NCBI GenBank assembly: GCA_052244495.1
Contig: JBQPXH010000005.1
DNA: 64,000 bases
Source of the DNA: Cereibacter_A sp052244495
GTDB taxonomy: Bacteria; Pseudomonadota; Alphaproteobacteria; Rhodobacterales; Rhodobacteraceae
Direction: 5' to 3' (one strand)
Made by a program: the position numbers and the translations under genes. Shown here piece by piece: positions 26,540 through 35,214 of the stretch. The notes beneath the pieces are model-generated. The model saw only the letters and a program-made list of their open reading frames with translations. It did not search any database and was not told the origin of the DNA. Positions within the stretch are counted from its first letter, which is position 1. Every line of letters begins with the position of its first letter.

Positions 26540-27037
26540 TCAGTGCTCGCCGCCCTCGGCCTTGTCGGCCGGGCGCGCGTTCAGCAACCCGTAGTTCTGC
26601 GCCCCGATGCTGTCCATCAGCCCGAGCTGCGTCTCGAGGAAGTCGATATGACCCTCTTCGTCCGCAATCAGCGCTTCGAAGAGACCCTTCGAGACATAGT
26701 CGCCGACTTTCTCGCAGTGATCGCGCGCCTCGATATACAGCGTGCGGGCGTCGTGCTCGGCCGCGAGATCGGCGTCCAGCGTTTCCTTCAGGTTCTGGCC
26801 GATGCGAAGCGGGTCGAGCGCCTGCAGGTTCGGATGCCCCTCAAGGAAGATGATCCGCGCGATGAGGCGGTCGGCGTGGCGCATTTCCTCGATGCTCTCC
26901 TCACGCGACTTGTCGGCGATGGCGCCGAACCCCCAGTCTTCCTGAAGGCGGTAGTGCAGCCAGTATTGGCTGACGGCCGTCAGTTCCGACCGCAGCGCCC
27001 TGTTCAGATATTCGATGACCTTCTCGTCGCCCTTCAT
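26540..27037 (-). CDS. bfr: Bacterioferritin
   Basis: A 165-residue ferritin-like four-helix protein that oxidises and stores iron. Ferroxidase ligands are present: E18 (RSELTAVSQY), E50 and H53 (EEMRHAD), E93, E126 and H129 (DEEGHIDFLE). M51 matches the haem-ligand Met of bacterioferritins, so a haem-binding 24-mer is likely. The start at 27037 follows AGAGGACG; the upstream frame is not conserved. No bacterioferritin-associated ferredoxin gene is adjacent. Confidence 0.95.
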   Translation of the reverse strand: MKGDEKVIEYLNRALRSELTAVSQYWLHYRLQEDWGFGAIADKSREESIEEMRHADRLIARIIFLEGHPNLQALDPLRIGQNLKETLDADLAAEHDARTLYIEARDHCEKVGDYVSKGLFEALIADEEGHIDFLETQLGLMDSIGAQNYGLLNARPADKAEGGEH

Positions 27038-27454
27038 GTCCGTCCTCTTGTTTTCCGGATCCGATGCCGCGGCCCGGATCCCGTGCCCGATTGCGATCCC
27101 GACCACGGCGGGGATGCACCTGTGGCCGGACCGCAAGGCGCCTCCAGGCCGGAAGCGCCGGCCGCAGAATGGAAGCGTTCCGGCGGGAAGGCAACAATTC
27201 TGGCGAAAAACATAAGGTTGACCTCATCCATCCGCTTGAGGTGCGAAGAAGTCCGGCGATCTGCTCGGACCTTGAACCGGGCCGGCCGCATCCGACGGAC
27301 GCCGCGCCGCGCGCCTGCGGCAGCCCGCCGCAGGCAGACGGGGGCGCGAGCGGCCGATCTTCTATCCGCTGTCGTGATGGTCAACCGCACGAGATGAGAT
27401 TGGCGCTGCGCCCCGGGCTGCGCTAAGGCAATCCCGGATCCCGAGGATGGCCAG
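27038..27454. other. Divergent intergenic stretch between bfr and rarD
   Basis: It must contain the bfr and rarD promoters. No protein-like frame is supported. I looked for an iron-responsive operator but found no motif I could call with confidence. Confidence 0.45.
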
Positions 27455-28354
27455 ATGACCGACGCAACCGTTGCCCCGAACGAAGACAGTGCGCGTGGCA
27501 TCGCCTTTGCGCTGTCGGCCTATCTGCTGTGGGGCTTTCTGCCGATCTACATGAAGGCGCTGGCGCATGTGCCCCCCTACGAGGTCGTGGCGCACCGGGT
27601 GATCTGGTCCGTTCCGGTGGCGCTGGCCGTGCTGGTGGCGCTCGGGCGCACCTCGGAACTGCGCGTGGCGCTGCGTTCGCCGCGCATGCTGCTGATGGCC
27701 TCGGCCACTGCGGCTCTCATTTCGATCAACTGGGGGATCTATGTCTGGGCCATCGGCGCGGGCCATGCGCTCGACACCGCGCTCGGCTATTACATCAACC
27801 CGCTCTTCAGCGTCTTTCTCGGCGCGGTCCTGCTGGGCGAACGCCTGGGGCGGCTGCAACTGGCCGCCATCGCGCTTGCGGTGGTGGCGGTCGTCGTCCT
27901 CACGGTCGAGGCCGGGCGGCTGCCCGTGGTGGCGATCAGCCTGACCTTGACCTGGGGCTGCTACGCCTACCTCAAGAAATCGCTGCCGATCGGCCCCAAT
28001 CAGGGCTTCCTGCTCGAGGTGCTGATCCTGCTGCTGCCCGCGCTTGCGGTGGCGGTCTGGGTCGAGGCCAAGGGCGAGGGCCATTTCCTGCACGGCAGCC
28101 TGTCGGACCAGGCGCTGCTGCTGGGAACGGGGCTCGTCACGGCCACGCCGCTCATGCTCTACGCCAACGGGGCGAAGCTGCTTCGGCTTTCGACCATCGG
28201 CTTCCTGCAATACGTCGCGCCGACCATGATATTCCTGACGGCGGTCTTCGTGTTCGGCGAGCCCTTCGGCCGCGCCGAGGCCATCGCCTTCCCGATGATC
28301 TGGCTGGCGCTGGTGGTCTTCACGGTCGCGCTGATCCGGTCGAGCCGCCGCTAG
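27455..28354 (+). CDS. rarD: RarD-type EamA-family permease
   Basis: A 299-residue membrane protein with ten predicted helices in two EamA halves. The opening GIAFALSAYLLWGFLPIYMKAL and the motifs HRVIWSVPVA, INWGIYVWAI and GYYINPL are characteristic of RarD (chloramphenicol-sensitivity protein family). The natural substrate is not established for the family. Its stop overlaps that of the convergent nsrR by a few bases. Confidence 0.9.
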   Translation: MTDATVAPNEDSARGIAFALSAYLLWGFLPIYMKALAHVPPYEVVAHRVIWSVPVALAVLVALGRTSELRVALRSPRMLLMASATAALISINWGIYVWAIGAGHALDTALGYYINPLFSVFLGAVLLGERLGRLQLAAIALAVVAVVVLTVEAGRLPVVAISLTLTWGCYAYLKKSLPIGPNQGFLLEVLILLLPALAVAVWVEAKGEGHFLHGSLSDQALLLGTGLVTATPLMLYANGAKLLRLSTIGFLQYVAPTMIFLTAVFVFGEPFGRAEAIAFPMIWLALVVFTVALIRSSRR

Positions 28355-28788
28355 GCCTGCTGCTCCTCCTCAAGGCCGAACTGCTCAGGCGCCATCATCA
28401 CGTCGGCTATCGTGAACTCGTCGAGCGTGTTCATGAAGGACGAGACCGCCTTGGCAAGGATCGGCGGAAGCCGGCAGGGACGGGTGATGCAGCAGGCGTT
28501 GCCCTGCTGGAAGCACTCCACCAGTGCAAAGTCGGTTTCGGTGGCGCGCAGGACCTCGCCCAGGCGGATCTCGTTCGCCGGCCGGGCGAGGCGGAAGCCA
28601 CCGGTGCGGCCGCGCGTGCCCTGAAGAAACCCGGCGTGGATGAGGTTCATCACCACCTTCTTCAGGTGACCTTGGGATATGCCGTAGACCGAGGCGGTCT
28701 CGCCAATGGTCACAAGCCGCCCGTCCTCGATGCTCGCCGCATAGAGCAGGACGCGCAGGGCGTAATCACTGAACTTGGTCAATCGCAT
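28351..28788 (-). CDS. nsrR: NsrR-type Rrf2 family nitric-oxide-sensing repressor
   Basis: A 145-residue Rrf2 regulator. The winged-helix begins MRLTKFSDYALRVLLY and has the recognition helix in GISQGHLKKVVMNLIHAG. Cys92, Cys99, Cys100 and Cys105 (CFQQGNACC...PC) correspond to the NsrR Fe-S cluster region; three are expected as ligands. The start at 28788 begins the conserved domain; the upstream in-frame ATG at 28854 does not. A perfect FNR-type box at 28845-28858 lies ahead, so expression is probably tied to oxygen. The targets are not visible here. Confidence 0.88.
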   Translation of the reverse strand: MRLTKFSDYALRVLLYAASIEDGRLVTIGETASVYGISQGHLKKVVMNLIHAGFLQGTRGRTGGFRLARPANEIRLGEVLRATETDFALVECFQQGNACCITRPCRLPPILAKAVSSFMNTLDEFTIADVMMAPEQFGLEEEQQA

Positions 28789-28844
28789 CTTGCACTCCGG
28801 GGAAAACCGCATGCCCCTTTTACGCAGGCAATCGCGAATTGGCG

Positions 28845-28858
28845 TTGATCGCAATCAA
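28845..28858. promoter_or_regulatory. FNR/FnrL-type box ahead of nsrR
   Basis: TTGATCGCAATCAA is a perfect match to the TTGAT-N4-ATCAA FNR palindrome. Its centre lies about 63 bases upstream of the nsrR start. The nearest plus-strand gene is far off, so nsrR is the likely target. Confidence 0.8.
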
Positions 28859-28980
28859 AAAACGGAATGAGTTGGCGGTCAGGCGCAAGTGCCGCAGGCG
28901 ATGGCGTCGGACTTGCGTTCCGGAGCAGCCGACAAGTGCAGCCGACAGATGCCTTCGGCGGAAGGCGTTCCGCGACAGGC

Positions 28981-29676
28981 TCATGCCCGCGCCAGTGCCT
29001 CGCGAAGCGATCGGGCGGGGGGCGCGGGGTTGCGCAGGTCGAGCGACGAGATCAGATCCAGCAGGTGGCCCTTCATCATCTCTTCCGCGCGCGAGCCGTC
29101 GCCGTCCTCGAGAGCCTTCAGCAGGGCATGGTGGGCGTGGCTTTCGCAAAGCGCGGTTCGTCTCTGCCAGTAGAGCGCGATGATGAGCGAGGACCGCGCC
29201 ACGAGCTGCGTGATGAATTCGCGCAGGGTTTCCTGATCGGCGATGGCCGCTATCTCGATGTGGAACTGGCCCGAGAGGCGCAGCGCCCGCCCCGGATCCC
29301 CGTCCGCGAGTGCCGCATGCTCCTCGTCGATATGGCGCTGCAGACGCGTGATATCGGCGCCTGTTGCCCGTTCGGCGGCAGAGCGGGCTGTGCGCGGTTC
29401 GAGCAGGGCGCGGGCCTCGAAGACCTCGCGCGCCTCGCGGACGGACGGCTGCGCGACGAAGGCGCCGCGGTTGCGCTTCAATGTGACGAGCCGGTCATGT
29501 GCCAGTTGCTGCAGCGCGGCCCTCACCAGGGTTCGGCTGACACCGAAGATCTCGCCCACCTCGTCCTCGGACAGCTTGGCTCCCGGCTGGATCCTGTGTT
29601 CGTGAATCGCGAGTGCGAGGCGACTGGCGACTGCGTCGCTGCCCCCGGATCCGGTCTGTGCGCTGTCACTCGTCAT
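28981..29676 (-). CDS. GntR family regulator with FCD domain
   Basis: A 231-residue regulator. The N-terminal winged helix (about 15-80) includes LAIHEHRIQPGAKLSEDEVG and VSRTLVRAALQQLAHDRLV. The C-terminal FCD domain (about 90-220) binds organic acids or amino-acid-like ligands, often with a metal held by His/Asp residues; HIEIAAIAD and SHAHHALLKAL fit. It is divergent from the ABC transporter operon at 29907, and a GntR-like half palindrome lies between, so it probably controls that operon. GAGG precedes the start. Confidence 0.88.
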   Translation of the reverse strand: MTSDSAQTGSGGSDAVASRLALAIHEHRIQPGAKLSEDEVGEIFGVSRTLVRAALQQLAHDRLVTLKRNRGAFVAQPSVREAREVFEARALLEPRTARSAAERATGADITRLQRHIDEEHAALADGDPGRALRLSGQFHIEIAAIADQETLREFITQLVARSSLIIALYWQRRTALCESHAHHALLKALEDGDGSRAEEMMKGHLLDLISSLDLRNPAPPARSLREALARA

Positions 29677-29753
29677 GATGCCTCGCAACTGTCCTGCCTG
29701 ATTCCTCGCGCCGGGCCTGCTGCGGAGCAAGACCGGGGTGCCTCCGCACAAGT

Positions 29754-29763
29754 TTGTATACGA
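29754..29763. promoter_or_regulatory. Candidate GntR/FCD operator
   Basis: TTGTATACGA resembles the TTGTATACAA-type palindromes bound by FCD-class GntR regulators. It lies in the divergent region between the GntR gene and the ABC operon. The match is imperfect in one arm, so this is a suggestion only. Confidence 0.4.
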
Positions 29764-29906
29764 TCTTGCATCGGATCATGTTCCTGAGCCGGGGTGGTCG
29801 CTGAAAAATCGGGCAGCGGGAAATTTCCATCGGCTCACGGATGCGCCGCAATTGCCGCGGGCGAACCATCTGCGTCAGCCTGAGGACAGGCAGAGACGGG
29901 GGTGCC

Positions 29907-30902
29907 ATGCGGACCGGACACGATCTTGAACTCGTGCATGTGACGAAGCGCTATGGCGGATCCGCCGTGGCGGTCTCCGACGTCAGCCACCTGTTCGCAG
30001 GAGGAAGCTATGTCTGCCTGCTCGGCCCCTCCGGCTGCGGAAAGTCCTCGACACTGCGCATGATCGCGGGTCACGAGACGGTCACCGAAGGGTCGATCCT
30101 TCTGGAGGGCAAGGACGTCACGCGCCTGCCGCCGGCGAAGCGCGGGACGGCGATGATGTTCCAGAGCTACGCGCTCTTTCCGCACCTGTCGGTCACGGAC
30201 AACGTCGCCTTCTCTCTCAAGATGAAAGGGGTCGACGGTGCCGCACGGCGCGCGAAGGCCGCCGAGATGCTCGAACTGGTGGACATGCAGCGCTATGCGG
30301 ATCGGCTTCCGAGCCAGCTCTCGGGCGGCCAGCAACAGCGCGTGGCGCTGGCGCGTGCGCTCATCACCGGGCCGCAGGTGCTGCTTCTGGACGAGCCGCT
30401 GTCGGCGCTCGACCCGTTCCTGCGCGTCCGGATGCGCGGCGAGCTGAAGCGGCTCCAGCGGGAGCTCGGGATCTCGTTCATCCACGTCACCCACGGGCAG
30501 GACGAAGCCCTCGCGCTGGCGGACGAGATTGTCGTGATGAACAACGCGAAGATCGAGCAGGCCGGGCCGGCGCGCGAGGTCTTCAACGCGCCTGCCACCG
30601 AATTCGTCGCCCGCTTCATGGGTGGCCACAATGTCGTGTCGCTGCCGCGGGGCCGCTTCGCCATCCGCTGCGACGAGATCCGCCTCGTATCCGGGCCGGA
30701 GGGCCAGCTTTCGGGTCAGGAGGCGGTCGTGCAGGCCGTGGAATACCAGGGCGCCCACGTTGCCCTGACCGTTCGGGCAGCGGGAGATCAGGAGATCGTG
30801 GCCCTGATCCCCGAAGCGGCCTTCTTCGAGCGACCGAAACAACCGGGCGACGCCGTGCGCCTCGCCTGGGACGAGGGGCGGCTGCACCGCCTCCACGCCT
30901 GA
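29907..30902 (+). CDS. ABC transporter ATPase, PotA/spermidine-putrescine type
   Basis: A 331-residue ATPase. Walker A is GPSGCGKSS; then come a Q-loop (MMFQSYALFPHLSV), the signature LSGGQQQRVALARAL, Walker B (VLLLDEPLSALD) and the switch His (FIHVTHGQDEAL). A C-terminal TOBE-like domain (about 250-331) is typical of PotA/FbpC-like importers. It is followed by a substrate-binding protein, two permeases and a racemase-like enzyme, making a complete importer. The exact substrate cannot be read from sequence. Confidence 0.9.
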   Translation: MRTGHDLELVHVTKRYGGSAVAVSDVSHLFAGGSYVCLLGPSGCGKSSTLRMIAGHETVTEGSILLEGKDVTRLPPAKRGTAMMFQSYALFPHLSVTDNVAFSLKMKGVDGAARRAKAAEMLELVDMQRYADRLPSQLSGGQQQRVALARALITGPQVLLLDEPLSALDPFLRVRMRGELKRLQRELGISFIHVTHGQDEALALADEIVVMNNAKIEQAGPAREVFNAPATEFVARFMGGHNVVSLPRGRFAIRCDEIRLVSGPEGQLSGQEAVVQAVEYQGAHVALTVRAAGDQEIVALIPEAAFFERPKQPGDAVRLAWDEGRLHRLHA

Positions 30903-30928
30903 TCCAGTTCAACAGAGGGATGACTTCT

Positions 30929-32194
30929 ATGAAAAAGAACCACTACAGCCGCAGGACGCTGCTCAAGGGCGCGGCGGCGGCCGGCCTCGCTTCGGCCTTC
31001 CCTGCGCCGATGATCTGGGCGCAGGACATCAAGGACGTCACGCTGCGCCAGTTCGGCACCGGCGTGTCGAACCTCAACGAGGTGGCGCAGAAGGTGAAGG
31101 AGGACCTCGGCTTCACCCTCACGATGACGGCGCTCGACAGCGACGCCGTCACCCAGCGCGCGGCGACCCAGCCCGACAGCTTCGACATCGCCGACATCGA
31201 ATACTGGATCTGCAAGAAGGTCTGGCCGACCGGCAACCTGCAGGCGATGGATACCTCGAAGATCAAGAACTACGACAAGATCGTGGGCATCTTCCGCTCG
31301 GGCAAGCTCACGCCGGAGTCGACCATCGCGCAGGGCACTGCGCCGCACACCGTGGGCTTCACCTCCGGTCCGGGCGGCACGGACTTCGTTCAGGAAGAGT
31401 CGGGCTGGATGACGCTCATCCCGACGATCTACAATGCCGACACGCTGGGCATCCGCCCCGACCTCGTTGGCCGTCCGATCGAAAGCTGGACCGAGCTTCT
31501 GAACCCCGAGTTCAAGGGCAAGGCCTCGATCCTCGACATCTCGTCGATCGGCATCATGGATGCCGCCATGGTCTGCGAGGCGATGGGCGAGATCACCTAC
31601 GGCGACAAGGGCAACATGACCCGGGAGGAGATCGACAAGACCATGGCGATCTTTACCGAAGCCAAGAAGGCCGGCCAGTTCCGCGCCTTCTGGAAGACCT
31701 TCGACGAGAGCGTGAACCTGATGGCCTCCGGCGAGGTCGTGATCCAGTCCATGTGGTCGCCCGCGATCACGGCGGTGAAGTCGCGCGGCATCCCCTGCGT
31801 CTACCAGCCGCTCAAGGAAGGCTACCGGTCCTGGGGTGGCGGCATCGGCCTCTCGGCCAATCTCGACGGCCTCGCCCTCGAGGCGGCCTACGAATACATC
31901 AACTGGTACCTCTCGGGCTGGGTCGGCGGCTTCCTCATGCGCCAGGGCTACTACTCGGCCGTGCCGGAAACGTCCAAGGAGTTCATGTCCGAGAACGAAT
32001 GGGGCTACTGGTTCGAGGGCAAGCCCGCCACCGACACGATCACCAACCCGCAGGGCCAGCCGATGGCGCAGGCGGGCGAGGTGCGCGACGGCGGCTCGTT
32101 CGAGGAGCGCATGGGCCGCGTCGCCTGCTGGAACTCGGTGATGGACGAGAACCAGTACATGGTCCGCAAGTGGAACGAGTTCATCTCGGCCTGA
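30929..32194 (+). CDS. PotD/PotF-type periplasmic substrate-binding protein (Tat-exported)
   Basis: A 421-residue binding protein with a twin-arginine signal (HYSRRTLLKGAAAAGLASAF, cleavage after AQ-like sites near residue 32). The start at 30929 has AGAGGG at a normal distance; the ATG at 30920 is too close to it. The mature part has the class of fold used by polyamine, thiamine and ferric-iron binding proteins. The segment FWKTFDESVNLMASGEVVIQ is typical of the PotD family. The family is broad, so polyamine specificity is not certain. Confidence 0.85.
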   Translation: MKKNHYSRRTLLKGAAAAGLASAFPAPMIWAQDIKDVTLRQFGTGVSNLNEVAQKVKEDLGFTLTMTALDSDAVTQRAATQPDSFDIADIEYWICKKVWPTGNLQAMDTSKIKNYDKIVGIFRSGKLTPESTIAQGTAPHTVGFTSGPGGTDFVQEESGWMTLIPTIYNADTLGIRPDLVGRPIESWTELLNPEFKGKASILDISSIGIMDAAMVCEAMGEITYGDKGNMTREEIDKTMAIFTEAKKAGQFRAFWKTFDESVNLMASGEVVIQSMWSPAITAVKSRGIPCVYQPLKEGYRSWGGGIGLSANLDGLALEAAYEYINWYLSGWVGGFLMRQGYYSAVPETSKEFMSENEWGYWFEGKPATDTITNPQGQPMAQAGEVRDGGSFEERMGRVACWNSVMDENQYMVRKWNEFISA

Positions 32195-32203
32195 TCCTGG
32201 ACT

Positions 32204-32228
32204 GTCCGGGCGGTGTCTCCGCCCGGAC
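32204..32228 (+). terminator. Intra-operon hairpin after the binding-protein gene
   Basis: GTCCGGGCGG, loop TGTCT, and CCGCCCGGAC form a perfect 10-bp stem seven bases beyond the stop, with no T-run. Such hairpins often protect or attenuate the message so the binding protein is made in excess over the permeases. Confidence 0.65.
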
Positions 32229-32432
32229 GGGCTCGGAGCCGCCTCCGGCCGGTCATGCCCGGCACAGGCGGACCCCTGTTGACACTTCAGGTTAAGATCA
32301 GCGCTCAAAGCATTGCGCACAAATCTTTATCTGCGCCTCTTCACGGAAGGGAGGCGCAAGGCGCATACCGCCGGTCAACCGGCGCACGGGCCTCTCCTCG
32401 GGCGGAGAGGCCGCCAGACCCGCGGAGGAAAG

Positions 32433-33296
32433 ATGGAGCGCATTCTTAGATCACCGAACGTGACAGGCTGGCTTCTGGCCGCACCGCTGGGCCTCGTGCT
32501 TGCGGCCTTTCTCGTCCTGCCCATCGTGATGATCGTGATCGTGAGCTTCTGGACGGCGACCGAGTTCTCGATCGTGCCGGCCTTCTCCTGGGAGAACTAC
32601 GATTTCCTCTTCGGGTCGGAGGTGACCTACCGGGTGTTCCTGAACACCTTCAAATACGCCGCGATCACCTGGGCGGTGACACTGGTCCTCGGCTTTACCG
32701 TCGCCTATTTCCTCGCCTTCCACGTCCGGAGCCAGACCTGGCAGACGGCGCTCTTCCTGCTCTGCACCATCCCGTTCTGGACCTCGAACATCATCCGGAT
32801 GATCTCGTGGATCCCGTTCCTCGGCCGGAATGGCATTGCAAACTCGACCCTCATCTCTTGGGGGGTGATCGACCAGCCGCTCGACTGGCTCCTCTTCTCG
32901 GATTTCTCGGTGATCCTCGCCTTCGTCCACCTCTACACGCTCTTCATGGTGGTGCCGATCTTCAACACGATGATGCGCATCGACCGCAGCCTGATCGAGG
33001 CCGCCAGCGATGCCGGGGCAACCGGCTTCCAGACGCTCGTCAACGTGATCCTGCCGCTGACCAAGCCCGGCATCATGATCGGTTCGATCTTCGTCATCAC
33101 TCTCGTCATGGGCGACTTCATCACCGTGCGCTTCATGTCGGGCTCGCAGGCGGCGAACGTGGGCCGTCTGATCTCGAACGACATCGCGCTGCTGCAGTAT
33201 CCCTCGGCCTCGGCCACGGCGGTGGTGCTGCTCGTGACCGTGCTGATCACGATCAGCATCCTCCTGCGCCTCGTCGACATCCGGAAGGAGCTCTGA
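32433..33296 (+). CDS. ABC transporter permease, PotB-like
   Basis: A 287-residue integral membrane protein with six helices. The first is WLLAAPLGLVLAAFLVLPIV. The cytoplasmic coupling motif EAASDAGATGFQTLVNVILPL (EAA loop) contacts the ATPase. CGGAGGAAAG lies just ahead of the ATG at 32433. About 240 bases including a hairpin separate it from the binding-protein gene, and three bases separate it from the next permease. Confidence 0.9.
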   Translation: MERILRSPNVTGWLLAAPLGLVLAAFLVLPIVMIVIVSFWTATEFSIVPAFSWENYDFLFGSEVTYRVFLNTFKYAAITWAVTLVLGFTVAYFLAFHVRSQTWQTALFLLCTIPFWTSNIIRMISWIPFLGRNGIANSTLISWGVIDQPLDWLLFSDFSVILAFVHLYTLFMVVPIFNTMMRIDRSLIEAASDAGATGFQTLVNVILPLTKPGIMIGSIFVITLVMGDFITVRFMSGSQAANVGRLISNDIALLQYPSASATAVVLLVTVLITISILLRLVDIRKEL

Positions 33297-33299
33297 GCC

Positions 33300-34136
33300 A
33301 TGGAACCGCGTCCGCGCTCGTTCTACGTCCTCGCCGGGATCTTCGGCCTGTTCCTGCTCTTTCTCTACGGTCCCACGATCACCATCGCGATCCTCTCGTT
33401 CCAGGGGCCCGAAGGCGGGCTCACCTTCCCGATGCGGGGCGTCTCGGTGCACTGGTTCCGCGATCTCTTCCAGCAGCAGGCGGTGGGCGATATCTGGGGC
33501 GCCTTCGGACGCTCGCTCCTCCTCGGCCTGATGGTGATGGTGACGACCGTCGTCGTCTCGGTCATGGGTGGCCTTGCCTTTCGCAAGAAGTTTGCGGGTT
33601 CGGGGCTTGTCTTCCAGCTCGTCGTGGCGAGCCTCGTGATCCCGTCGATCCTCGTCTCGCTGGGGGTGGGGCTGATCTTCTCGCAGGCCGGCCTGCCGGT
33701 GCACTGGGCGAGCTCGGGCTTCGGCGCGCAGCTGACCTGGACGCTGCCCTTCGGCCTTCTGATCATGTTCGCGGTCTTCAACCGCTTCAATCCCGCCTAC
33801 GAGGAAGCCGCGCGCGATCAGGGCGCCAGTGCCTGGCAGACGATCCGCCATGTCGTCCTGCCGATCATCGCGCCGTCGCTGATCGGGGTCGCGCTCTTCG
33901 GCTTCACGCTCTCCTACGATGAATTCGCGCGGACCCTGCTGACATCAGGGAGCCACAACACCCTGCCGCTCGAGATCTACGGCATGACCACCAACGTCAC
34001 GACACCCGTTATCTTCGCGCTCGGCACGCTGACCACGGTCTTCTCCTTCATCGTGATCGGGGTGTTCCTGCTGACGGTCTGGACGCTCGGCCGCAGGCGC
34101 GCCCGCGCCGGATCCGATGCGGGCAAGGGGGTCTGA
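33300..34136 (+). CDS. ABC transporter permease, PotC-like
   Basis: A 278-residue membrane protein with six helices. The first is FYVLAGIFGLFLLFLYGPTI. The EAA loop reads EEAARDQGASAWQTIRHVVLPI. It pairs with the upstream PotB-like subunit to form the channel of a polyamine-type importer. Its stop touches the GTG start of the racemase-like gene, so the enzyme is translationally linked to uptake. Confidence 0.9.
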   Translation: MEPRPRSFYVLAGIFGLFLLFLYGPTITIAILSFQGPEGGLTFPMRGVSVHWFRDLFQQQAVGDIWGAFGRSLLLGLMVMVTTVVVSVMGGLAFRKKFAGSGLVFQLVVASLVIPSILVSLGVGLIFSQAGLPVHWASSGFGAQLTWTLPFGLLIMFAVFNRFNPAYEEAARDQGASAWQTIRHVVLPIIAPSLIGVALFGFTLSYDEFARTLLTSGSHNTLPLEIYGMTTNVTTPVIFALGTLTTVFSFIVIGVFLLTVWTLGRRRARAGSDAGKGV

Positions 34137-34805
34137 GTGAAGCTTCTCTACATCAACCCGAATTCCACCGCCTCGATGACCGAAGCGGTCGTCCGGATCG
34201 CGCGCGAGGCGGCATCTGGGCTCGAGATCATCGGCTGGACCAACGAGGACGGGCCCCCGGCGATCCAGGGTCCCGAGGATGGGGCGGCGGCGGTCGCGGG
34301 GATCCGGAAGCTCCTGCCCGCGGCCCGGGACGCGGGCGTCGACGCGATCGTGCTGGCCTGTTTCGACGACACCGGCCTCGCCGAGATCCGTGCCGCGGCC
34401 CATTGCCCGGTGATCGGGATCGGACAGGCGGCCTTCCATCTGGCCGCGCTGCTCGGCCACAGGTTCTCGGTCGTGACGACGCTGCCGGTCTCGGTGCCGG
34501 TGATCGAGGAGAACCTTTCGGCCTACGGTCTGGCCGGCCAATGCGCCCGCGTGCGCGCCTCGGGCCTTGCCGTGCTCGAGGTCGAGGCGGCCGAGGCGCC
34601 GGCGCTGGCGCGGCTGGCCGAGGAAATTGCCCAGGCCGAAGCCGAGGACGGAATTGCGGCGGCCATTCTCGGTTGCGCGGGCATGGCACCGCTCGCGCGC
34701 GCGCTTTCGGCCGGCACGCGGCTGCGCCTCATCGACGGGGTGGCTGCGGCGGCACATCTCGCGCCCGCGCTGGTCAGGGCCTCCCGATCATCAGAGAGGG
34801 CGTGA
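34137..34805 (+). CDS. Asp/Glu/hydantoin racemase-family protein
   Basis: A 222-residue enzyme with GTG start directly after the permease stop. It starts MKLLYINPNSTASMTEAVVR, typical of hydantoin racemases, and has the two catalytic Cys of the family at 75 (VLACFDDTG) and 180 (ILGCAGM). It probably racemises or isomerises the compound imported by the upstream transporter, or a product of it. An aryl-malonate-type or hydantoin-type substrate is possible, but sequence alone does not decide. Confidence 0.85.
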   Translation: MKLLYINPNSTASMTEAVVRIAREAASGLEIIGWTNEDGPPAIQGPEDGAAAVAGIRKLLPAARDAGVDAIVLACFDDTGLAEIRAAAHCPVIGIGQAAFHLAALLGHRFSVVTTLPVSVPVIEENLSAYGLAGQCARVRASGLAVLEVEAAEAPALARLAEEIAQAEAEDGIAAAILGCAGMAPLARALSAGTRLRLIDGVAAAAHLAPALVRASRSSERA

Positions 34806-34860
34806 CCTTCGGCGGGAAAGCAGCTATTGGTCAGTTTTGCGGACCAATTACGGGCTAGTC

Positions 34861-35214
34861 ATGATTTCCCACCTGACCCTCCTGCTCCTCCTGCAACTCG
34901 CGGGCGAGGTGATCGCCCGCGGGCTGGGCCTGCCCGTTCCGGGCCCGATCCTCGGGCTTCTGATGCTGCTCAGCCTCTTCGCGGCCCGGCCCGACCTGTC
35001 CGAGCGCATCAGGTCGACGAACGCCGCGATCCTCGGCTACATGTCGCTCCTCTTCGTTCCGGCGGGGGTGGGCATCGTCGGCCACCTCGACCTCATCGCG
35101 GACGAGGCCGTGCCGCTTCTGGTGACGCTGGTGGCGAGCACCCTGCTTGCCCTGCTGTCCGCGGCCGCGGCTTTCACCGCGGTGGCCCGCCTGACCGGGC
35201 AGCGCGATGAGTGA
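34861..35214 (+). CDS. lrgA: CidA/LrgA family holin-like protein
   Basis: A 117-residue membrane protein with four hydrophobic segments and the family motif GLPVPGPILGLLMLL. CidA/LrgA proteins are holin-like and form a membrane complex with LrgB; proposed roles are murein hydrolase control and transport of small metabolites such as pyruvate. The ATG at 34861 begins the conserved sequence. It overlaps lrgB by eight bases. Confidence 0.87.
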   Translation: MISHLTLLLLLQLAGEVIARGLGLPVPGPILGLLMLLSLFAARPDLSERIRSTNAAILGYMSLLFVPAGVGIVGHLDLIADEAVPLLVTLVASTLLALLSAAAAFTAVARLTGQRDE

